Shown piece by piece: positions 56,371 to 64,000 of a stretch of DNA of 64,000 bases. Source of the DNA: Rhynchonema sp. JSB1_4 (Eukaryota; Nematoda; Chromadorea; Monhysterida; Xyalidae); assembly GCA_030248065.1 (NCBI GenBank), contig JASAMV010006685.1:1-64000 (forward strand), in the 5' to 3' direction. The first letter of the stretch is position 1. The number at the start of each line of letters is the position of its first letter. Both the position numbers and the translations under genes were made by a program. Under the pieces are notes generated by a model. The model was not told the DNA's origin and did no database searches. It was given only the letters and a program-made list of their open reading frames with translations.

Positions 56371-56786
56371 CAGTGGTGTAGCTACCCAGGCGGGGCGGCA
56401 ACCTACTGTACCACCCAAAATGCGGGGCGGCAACCTACCTACTGTACCAGCCGAGCTAGGGGGGGGGGGGTCGTACCACTTGGGGGGGTCATCTGGAAAC
56501 CGAAATTTTTTATGTCTAAATACTGAAGAAAATGTGGCCTAAAACACTAATTTCGCGCGCAGCGCGCGATTTTTCGCCTATTTGCAGACACATATGCTAA
56601 TTTTATGCAATTTTAAGCCAAAAATGAATGTTTTCGGTGAAAAGTTAGGTGGGGCGGCAACCTACCTACTGTACCAGGGGAGGGGCGGCAACCTACCTAC
56701 TGTACCAGGCGAGGGGCGGCAACCTACCTACTGTACCTAGGGGGGGCTCCCCCCCCCCCCACTCCCCCCCCCCAGCTACACCACTG
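56371..56786. mobile_element. hAT-like MITE
   Basis: It starts CAGTGGTGTAGCTACCC and ends CAGCTACACCACTG, with a perfect 8-bp duplication GGCGAGAT. Copies of GCAACCTACCTACTGTACC, two near the left end and three near the right, flank an AT-rich core containing CGCGCGCAGCGCGCG. Confidence 0.95.
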
Positions 56787-57515
56787 GGCGAGATTCAACC
56801 AACCAAACTAATGAAGAGAACAAACGTAAAGTCGGCAACGGATGACGGAATATTGATGATTATCTGAAAAGCAGCAACCCAGTGACTGAGGGGATCAGTC
56901 AACGACGGCTGAAAATTTTGAAGAAATGTGGCGAGAAACTAGGTCTCGACCACGTGAGTTTAGTTTAGTTTGGTTTTGGCAATAATTTGGGACAAAATGG
57001 CGCAAGGCATGCAGATCCAATGATCTGAAAATACTTTCCGTCGTCTTCAGCATCACTGAAAACTCCAGAAAAATATTTATGTCATTGCGGAGCCAATTTA
57101 GGATGTTTTGATCAGGTCCCGTATATTCCGGGAGTGCCGTATGCCGTAAATTTCTTTTTCAAACCTTTTTCCAAGACCGTGTTGCCGTTGTGGAGGAGAA
57201 ATCTCAATATGAACTGGTTGATGAGACACTGGTTGGCGGCACTCATAACAGGCACGTTTAATTTTAGCTGTCCTTTAGATCTGTATTTCGGATACCAACA
57301 AAGTAACTCGCATTCAGCGAGCTAAGTGCCACGCCACTTTATGTGTTCAGTTCACCGGGGGCGGTTTGCTTGCATATCTGTGCTGAGTAAAGAAGCAGAT
57401 ATAAAAGCAGCGAACTTTCTTAATCTTCTTCATTCTTCGAACTTAATCTCGACGTTCATCGCGACTTCCAACAGCTTTATCTCTTCGCCAACCAACGCAA
57501 ATCCATCCAGTCATC
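56787..57515. other. Intergenic, no gene recognised
   Basis: No conserved reading was found. It is probably the promoter or 5' UTR region of the glycine-rich gene, with CATCCAG as a possible acceptor 5 bases before its ATG. Confidence 0.5.
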
Positions 57516-58882
57516 ATGTCTGCCCAGATGCCCGCAATTCCGAAGCCATCAATGTTGGTGCTGATGATGCTGCCCCTACTCGCATCGTTGATCCGAAGTT
57601 GGTTCAGACTCAGAGCAAGTCTTTTATTTCTCGCATTTGCTGATGCAGTATTGGGCAAGAAGCTAATAATAACAATATGATACATCCATCTTTGATCAGC
57701 CTCAGAGGCTTCCTCCGATGAGGACTCGTGCACTGCAGTTGGCGTGTACGTGCTGATCGCGATAATGCTCGGTCTTGAGGTTATCATCTTTTGTAGGAGT
57801 AGCACACGCATCTAACAACGCATTTCTTCAAATGCTTGCAGGCAGTGACACTGGTGTGCGTACCAGTGATCTACATACTGTGGAAAAACAAACGGGATGA
57901 ACGTCGACGTGCCCAAAGGCGTCGTGAGCGTCTGGCGCGTGGCGAATCTGACTACGATGACGTTGGTGTTTCATTCGTGCTTTGGCGATGTTAACTTCAA
58001 AGCTAAATTAACAATAATACTTCAGCGATCAAAAACAAGGAGCCGATTTCGAAGGGCGTTCAGTTTCCGGGGCAAGGCCGGTGACCGCGACCGCGACCGT
58101 GGCCGCGATGGAGACGGCGGTGCAGGCGGCGGCCCCGGCGGCAGTCGTGTTGGAACGGCAATTCCGCCTGATGAAGGTAATTTATATGTTCAGCTTCGCA
58201 CCTATTGAGGCGTCATGCCGTAGGTTTTTATTTGAAGCGCATGTTTCAGAGGGAAAATCGCAGCAAAAGCCGCAAAGTCGTATCACCAGTTGGTTCAGAC
58301 GTGGCGGAGGAACACAACGTATGACAGATTCACAAATGGGTTAGCAACATTCACTTGTGCCTGAGCCTGAGTTAGTTTCGAATAACACATTCTCATATGC
58401 TGAGTATTTGCACTTCAGCGGCTGCTGGGGCGGGTGGAGGACCAGCAGGGGCGGGTGGTGCTGACGCCGGCATGGCACAGAAAGGTGGAGCGGCGTACTC
58501 GGCCTATGTACCCGGTGTACCCGGTGCTGGAGAAGAAGCTGGCGGACCCGGAGGTGGTGGCGGCGGAACCGGAGGTGGTGCTGGAGGGGCCGGTGGAGGA
58601 GGTTCGTTAAATTGCAAAATGGCGTTAAAAACTCCAGTTTTTTTAACAATACAGTTTTCAGGAGCAGGAGGAGGAGAAGGAGAAGAGGTCGGCTACGTTG
58701 GTGCAGGTGGAGGAGGAGGGGGCGGTGGCGGAAGAAGCGGAATCGGCGGTGGCGGCGGAAGAAGCGGCAGGGGTGGTGGAGCATCAGCCGCAGGCACCGG
58801 CAGCACCGGCGTTCCCGGGGGACCAGCTCAAAAAGGCGGTGCCGTACACTCGCACTGGATACCCCAGCGTGGCTCATTGTGA
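57516..58882 (+). CDS. Unrecognised glycine-rich single- or double-pass membrane protein
   Basis: Seven exons in phase give about 315 residues: 57516-57618, 57700-57779, 57842-57961, 58026-58176, 58250-58339, 58419-58601, 58662-58882. Residues about 12-28 form a hydrophobic segment (MLVLMMLPLLASLI), a signal peptide or anchor. A short acidic linker (SSDEDS) follows, then a strong transmembrane helix (VYVLIAIMLGLEAVTLVCVPVIYILW) and a stop-transfer cluster KNKRDERRRAQRRRER. The rest is low complexity: two basic-aromatic blocks (RSRFRRAFSFRG and SRITSWFRRGGG), an Arg-Asp alternation, then long Gly/Ala-rich stretches. A type I protein with a disordered cytoplasmic tail is the simplest reading. 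No family was recognised. The exon 1 donor was chosen by phase. The long opposite-strand frame is a shadow of the GC-rich repeats. Confidence 0.7.
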
Positions 58883-59372
58883 ATCCTACAACAAAGTAAC
58901 GCAAACGTTCATTGCTCAATTTTTTGCATTTCCCACAATCCACGGTCCCACAATTTCGCAACCAAATGAGAACCGCAGCTAATGTCTACAAAAATTGAGC
59001 GTGACCGACGACAAATATTTCACAAAACATCCAAAGGCAACATTTATCCACAACAAACGCATTTATTTGATTGCTCTGGTGTAAATATTCAAACTGAAAG
59101 TGAAATGGCTGTATTTTGAATGCAAATGCAAATGCAAAATTCTTTGCCAGGGCTTGTGTGAAAAAATACTGATTATGCCTCCGATAAAAAGCTGATGGAG
59201 TTCTGTTGCCTGTAAGATCTGGTTCAACCGTGCGCAGGCCGTTTTGACCAAATGTGTGTGCACGTGGGTGCAGGGAAAAGAGGTAAACCATAAAAGTGGT
59301 CTCAAAAACAACATTACTGGTCCTACAGTGCTTGATAGCCAACATGTCCGTTGTTCGTTGGCAGCACAATTA

Positions 59373-59700
59373 GAATGGCCCAAATTCTCGAAATGCGCAA
59401 CCGTATATTCGACGTATCTTATGCTCTCTGCCTCAGTGCGTAAATTCCGTTGTAGTCCCAAAACATGCGTCAAAAACGCTGCTTTTTGCGTAACGCGAAC
59501 ACCAGCGTTTTCTAACGCACACGTGTTTTGGGGACTAAAAAGGAATTTACGCACCGAGGTGGAGAGCATAAGATATATCAAATACGCGGTTGCGCAACCA
59601 CCCTCTGTGGCGGTGGCGCTTTTGAGATTTGGGCCATGATCATGTTTGGGTGTGCAACCACTCCCGGTGGCGGCTGCGCTTTCGAGAAATTGGGCCATTC
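59373..59700. mobile_element. Foldback element with internal duplication
   Basis: GAATGGCCCAAATTCTCGAAA at the left matches the inverse of the right end. An inner stem pairs the ATCTTATGCTCTC and GTGCGTAAATTCC blocks with their inverses. A unit of about 55 bases (GCAACCAC...GTGGCGG...GGGCCAT) is present twice on the right side. Confidence 0.75.
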
Positions 59701-59924
59701 ACAGGTACGTATGTAACTGTTAGCTCAACTGTGCTTTTGAACTATACAACTTGAATGTTCTGGACGAAGGACATGCTAATTGGAAGATTAATGCTTCCTA
59801 GCCTGTTGTTTAGGTTTTTGGGTAAGAGTGCCAAAAACAAAACTTGAACTCGAAGGGGGAAATCCGATTCTTTGTAAAAATGCCGTCAGCGCAGTAAAAT
59901 GAAAGAAAGAGATTACCGTACCTA

Positions 59925-60176
59925 TTGGTCGCACAATGACCATATAAGAATTCATCAAAATCAATCCTGATTTTCACGTTCAGTCACTCTTAACTACTGT
60001 GCTATTTGTGATGCTCACAAAACATTTTCAGCAAAAACGAGCAGATCAACCACGTTGCCGCAGATCTGAAACATTCTCTTTACTACGTGTTTTGTGTGTG
60101 ATCGCGCAACGCAACGTCATTGCCCCGTCACTAGCCTGCTTTGCGATTCAGGAAAAAAATTTGACCAATTCTTATC
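59925..60176. mobile_element. TA-flanked MITE, copy 5, right end lost
   Basis: The left end TTGGTCGCACAATGACC and body match the other copies. The right TIR is missing, and the sequence switches directly into the repeat starting CGCGCGCTCCGCGCGC. Confidence 0.82.
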
Positions 60177-60780
60177 AAATCGCGCGCTCCGCGCGCAAAC
60201 CCACCCATAATACCTATTTTTAGGCGATTTTCGGCCGAAAATTTTGAAAAAGTACTATTTTTACCTCAATTTTTGGCCAAAATTGTATCACAAAAACGGT
60301 ATTTTTTCGCCTTTTTGGGTGACCAAAATCATACCTCTCACGCTTCCGGTCCCAACCCCGCATCATACTTACCTCCCTCCCACACATGGGCCTGCCACTA
60401 CACTGCCCAGAGCAGAGGTCGCAATGGCCCGGCCCGGCCCGAGTCCCCAAATTTCCGGCCCGGCCCGAATTTTTCGCTCAGATTTCAACCCAATTAGCGT
60501 CATATTTTTTGCGATTTTTTTGAGCCTGGTCCCCGGAGGGGGAACAGGCGGTACCCCCTTTTTTCGGTGGGGGAACAGACGTACCCACCTGGGGGGAAGG
60601 GGGGAGGACCCAAATTTGGATAAAGGTCATGTTTTTGAGGTCGAAAATTTGACCCATGTTTGCCCCTATTTGGAAAAAATCTCATGAAAATTTGACCTGT
60701 TTTCACCACTTTTTGGAAAAAAATCTTCATAAAAAATGTTATTTTGGCGACCTTTGAGAACATTGACCTGAAAATCATGC
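60177..60780. repeat. Fragments of hAT-like elements, including an empty-site paralogue
   Basis: 60181-60400 matches the right half of the 11557-12803 element without the inner insertion (CACGCTTCCGGTCCCAACC is continuous) and ends CCTGCCACTACACTG. A short GGCCCGG fragment starts at about 60413. 60525-60780 carries GGGGGAACAGACGTACC-type repeats. Confidence 0.8.
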
Positions 60781-61260
60781 TCCGCTCCGCACTTTAGAGA
60801 TGTGGCTGGGGAGGGGGTCCCTAGTTTCTGACTGAGTCAAAAAGCTGCGCTGCGCGGGATAACTCACGATTTTTGGCTCAAGCGCGAGCGTCGATTCGCC
60901 ACTTTGATTTTGAAGTCGCCACTTTGTTGTGTTGGAATTTGGGTCAAGCGTCGGTTTCGCCACAGACCACGTTCGAAAAAATTCCTGCCAGAAAGGGACT
61001 CTCCGGTCTCTCTTGCTCTGATGACACTGCACTGACCGACGCGACCAGTTCAGAGGTCCCAATTTGGGAGGGAACGGGGACAACGCCGATTTTTACCCAG
61101 CCCAACGAAACCCAATCAATAAATACCAGGGCCCCAATGTCCAACTCCTCAATTCAGAGACCAACACCAACGTGCCCGGTTGTTGGTGTCTTTCTTGGAC
61201 TGTTGTATTTGTCTTGTTGTACCACAGGAATACCACTCGTTATAATTGTGCAGTTGAATA
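60781..61260. other. Presumed SCAP upstream region
   Basis: An open frame at 60873-61415 includes a hydrophobic stretch (VVGVFLGLLYLSCC) but overlaps SCAP exon 1 in another frame and has no recognised homologue. It is not called as a gene. Confidence 0.4.
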
Positions 61261-64000
61261 ATGCCACCACGGACAACAGCGCGCGGTGTCGCTCGCGGGG
61301 GCGATCGTCTGGCGAGACTGAAAGACCGTGTCGCTCATGGATTCTTCAATTACGGTCGATTCATTGCCACCCATCCATACATGTGCATCAGCTTCGGTTG
61401 GTGGTGACGATTTAGTATCAGAAGAATTCCTGCCACTCCCCATTCATTGACTCCATCCCAATAACATAAACATAATTACCACTCCGTCCGACTTCGTCCG
61501 GGTTCGATCACAATGGCCCTGCACTGCAACAAAAGTTAAAAATACTAGCATGGCCATTTTCCCATTATTGTTCTGGAAATTGCAATCAAGGGACCTATGT
61601 CAACATCGACACATAAAGAACTAACGCGTTTTTGCATTGTGCAGGTCTGGTCACCGTGCTCTTGTTGTCGGCACCGCTGATCAAACTGAAACTTCCGTCT
61701 GCTGCTCCGTTGGATGTCTATTGGTCAGAAGGGTTTGTGACTGCGGTCAACCTCACACAGGTGCTGCACTACAAGTTGGCACTCAAAAATAATGTTGAAA
61801 AAAACCAGTGACAAAAAGACAAATCCTTAAAAACACTTCTTCACATCACTATTCACCGAATGTTTGTCACGAGAACACGCAGAAACAGATCTGCACGTGT
61901 GAAACCAGATTTCCTTGGCTGCAGCAACGCGATGTGCAACCCGATTGGCTGTTCAATCGTCCGCCCCGCATACTGGTGCAACAATTTGCGGTTCGCGCTT
62001 GGCTCGATCCCGCATCAAAACCCGATCCCGCCGCACAAATGCTTATATCGGCCAGCGCAGTGAGTGGCATTGTGTATTCGTTCTGATCGCATCTCATAAA
62101 AAATGATTAACTTCGTTGATTACCAGATGGTGAAAGCGTCGCTGAGTCGAGCCTTCCTTATCCACAAGCATCTGGCCGTGTTCCTTGACGAGTCGGAAGC
62201 CAGGACGACATCGTTCTGCATTCGATGGCCGGACACCGGGCACAAGATGGCGCACGGTCTGTTGCCCAGCAGAGATGGCTGCATGCTCCTGTCACCCATA
62301 CATTTCTGGCAGAACGAAGATGCGTTCACCAAAGTTAGTGTTGACGTGTGAAATGACGGCGATTTCCCTTGTAACACTGTGTGGCCGTTGGAAACAAACA
62401 TGTTGATCTCGTCCACCCCTGCTTTAATCGCGTAACTTTATGACCCATTTATGCCTTGACAATGTCTCAAGGTTTGCTATTTCCACTAATTTCGGCCAAC
62501 GTAAAGTTTTCCTAAGGGCTCCACCAGATAGACCCGAAACCCGAAACATAAATTTTTTCTATGTCTATGTTTCGGGTTTTGAAAAAAACCGAAACACGAA
62601 GCATGATAATCGAAAATGTTTCCACTGACGGTATAAATTGTTCACGTCAGCTATCAATACAAGTGGCAAGACCGAAACGTTTTCGATTATCATGCTTTGT
62701 GTTTCGGGTTTCGGGTTTTTTTCAAAACCCGAAACATAGACATAAAAAAATTTATGTTTCGGGTTTCGGTCTATCTGGTGGAGCCCTAGGCAACGCGCAG
62801 CGATTACGCTGATTGAAATGTGTAAATGCCGAATGTCGTCAGCGCGGAAAGTGAACAGTCACATGACCAAAGCTGGACACCGGTCGCCTCACCGTATTCT
62901 TTCAGGACACTGACGTTGTGTCAACGATTTTCCAACGCGATTGTGGGGCGGAATTGTGTGCTCGCGAGTTGTTGTTTGGCGTGCCATTGAAGTACAGGGT
63001 GTGCGACAGATGTACACAACGAAACGCAGTAATCGATGTTGGTTGTAGGGCTGGGGAAGGGGTCATTTTATGGAATTTGGGCCAGCCATAGTTTCGCAGG
63101 TGAACCGTTTCTAAACTGCACAAGAGAGGTATTGATAGCTAGCTGGATGGACATGGCGCACAACTGTAGAAACCAAGTTATGTCTGTTCTTGTTTCAGTG
63201 ATCCAGTTTTCGGTGACCCTCTTCATGCACACGTACGCACCGGATCGTATCCAAGAATTTGTTCGTTTGCTGAATACCACACCTGGTTTGGCTGTTGAAC
63301 CGGCTGTCAGCGGAAAGCAGCATTTCGCCTACGTGTTTTATCGGTTAATTTGGGATTGATGAGGGTTGCTGTTTCACGGGTATGCAGTATCAATATTGCA
63401 TGCAGTGAGAGACAGATCCGCCAATAGTTGTTGTTGACCCGTTGACTTCGCAGCAGCCACTGAATGTTCGAGAATTTTGGAACCTGACAAAGATTCAGAT
63501 TTAAGTATAAGTACCAAAAGAAATAAATAGCTCCTATATTTTTCGTATTTTGGCCAAAAAACTAGTAAAATGACAGTTAGCAGCAAACAGCAACTGGCTT
63601 GTTGCTGAGTTCCATTTGAAAAATTAAGATAAACCGTGACTGGCTATTGCAGTCCACAACAACCGTCGCGCGAGTACCTGCCAATTGGCATCACCTACTT
63701 CATGCTTATCTGCTACGTCTACTTCTCTGCTTCGAAAATCGAAATGGTCAAATCCAAGCTGGGTCTAACGCTGGCTCTGGTCGTCACCGTGGCCTCGTCC
63801 TTGCTTACTGCTACTGGTGCGTCATTGGTTTGCACTTCATTGGAACTGAGGTCACCGAAAAGTGGATTACTGAAAAGTGCGAGTGATGAAAAAGACTAAC
63901 GACAAATCTACACTACAACAGGCATCTGCGCCCTGTTCGACCTGACACCGACGCTGTGGGGCATGGATTTCTTCCCATACTTGGTGATGTTAGTCGGGTT
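61261..64000 (+). CDS. SCAP: SCAP, SREBP cleavage-activating protein (5' part)
   Basis: Eight exons in phase: 61261-61396, 61645-61760, 61925-62059, 62127-62333, 62906-63041, 63199-63343, 63653-63816, 63922-end. The N-terminus (RLKDRVAHGFFNYGRFIATHP) and first transmembrane helix (LVTVLLLSAPLIKLKLP) match SCAP. The luminal loop contains SLSRAFLIHKHL, LLSPIHFWQNED and LLFGVPLKY. The sterol-sensing domain begins at LPIGITYFMLICYVYFSASK, then EMVKSKLGLTLALVVTV and LFDLTPTLWGMDFFPYLV. SCAP is an ER polytopic protein that escorts SREBP to the Golgi when sterols are low; the WD-repeat half is beyond the window. Intron 4 holds a hairpin MITE. Exon 2's end at 61760 and exon 5's end at 63041 were chosen by phase. 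Confidence 0.95.
62511..62790. mobile_element. Hairpin MITE in SCAP intron 4
   Basis: The arms of roughly 110 bases are near-perfect inverts. The outer end is CCTAAGGGCTCCACCAGATA and its inverse with CCTAGGG. Inside are repeats of ACCCGAAACCCGAAACAT, recalling the CCCGACA repeats of 46770-47129. Confidence 0.88.

Larger units (their letters stand above)
58883..60176. other. Intergenic, repeats only
   Basis: It contains a foldback element (59373-59700) and a truncated TA-flanked MITE (59925-60176). No gene was recognised. Confidence 0.5.

Noticed and set aside
58341..58961. 206-codon minus-strand frame rich in Arg, His and Leu
   Set aside because: It is antisense to the phase-consistent Gly-rich exons; GC-rich repeats keep all frames open.
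60873..61415. 180-codon frame with a hydrophobic segment upstream of SCAP
   Set aside because: It overlaps SCAP exon 1 in another frame and has no recognised domain or splice partners.

Overview
This is a repeat-rich piece of a eukaryotic, metazoan nuclear genome. Genes are split by GT-AG introns with TTTCAG-type acceptors, and most start codons lie 4-35 bases after such an acceptor. That pattern, short (TTAGGC)n tracts at the ends of a SINE-like repeat, and the gene content (SCAP, retromer VPS35, a 7TM receptor, SECISBP2) suggest a nematode or close relative. This is an inference; no rRNA or mitochondrial marker is present.

Layout. 1-1341: last six exons of a protein-tyrosine-phosphatase-like gene with a degenerate active site (+). 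2241-10139: a Ty3/gypsy-type LTR retrotransposon with near-identical LTRs, inactivated by a frameshift and a nested 1.1 kb insertion. 10467-20047: VPS35, 20 exons (+). 20517-25293: DDX49 RNA helicase (+). 25508-31535: TBCCD1, short form (+), with a complete 7TM receptor (26122-27395, -) nested in its first intron. 33580-37321: HINT-type histidine-triad hydrolase (+). 37733-39361: divergent histone H3 variant, candidate CenH3 (+). 41727-43507: acyl-protein thioesterase, LYPLA family (-). 49123-52505: SECISBP2 (-). 52769-54788: ENY2 (-). 57516-58882: unrecognised glycine-rich membrane protein (+). 61261-64000: 5' part of SCAP (+). For the complete genes the exon joins were checked by reading phase, and all join in frame.

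The genes are mostly housekeeping: endosomal retrieval (VPS35), ribosome biogenesis (DDX49), centrosome/Golgi positioning (TBCCD1), sterol sensing (SCAP), selenocysteine decoding (SECISBP2), SAGA/TREX-2 (ENY2), depalmitoylation (LYPLA). VPS35-DDX49-TBCCD1 run head to tail with gaps of about 470 and 214 bases, and ENY2-SECISBP2 with 263 bases, so operon-like co-transcription with trans-splicing is possible.

The most unusual content is the non-coding repeat landscape. At least twelve non-autonomous hAT-like elements can be delimited by CAG-type terminal inverted repeats and 8-bp target duplications, most of them perfect. In VPS35 intron 1 they are nested four levels deep. Most subfamilies carry their own short subterminal direct repeat, many ending in GTAC or GTACC, around a similar AT-rich core. 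Other families are TA-flanked MITEs, TTAA-flanked long foldback elements, hairpin MITEs, a SINE-like family with telomere-like tails, and a 484-bp (TG)n tract.
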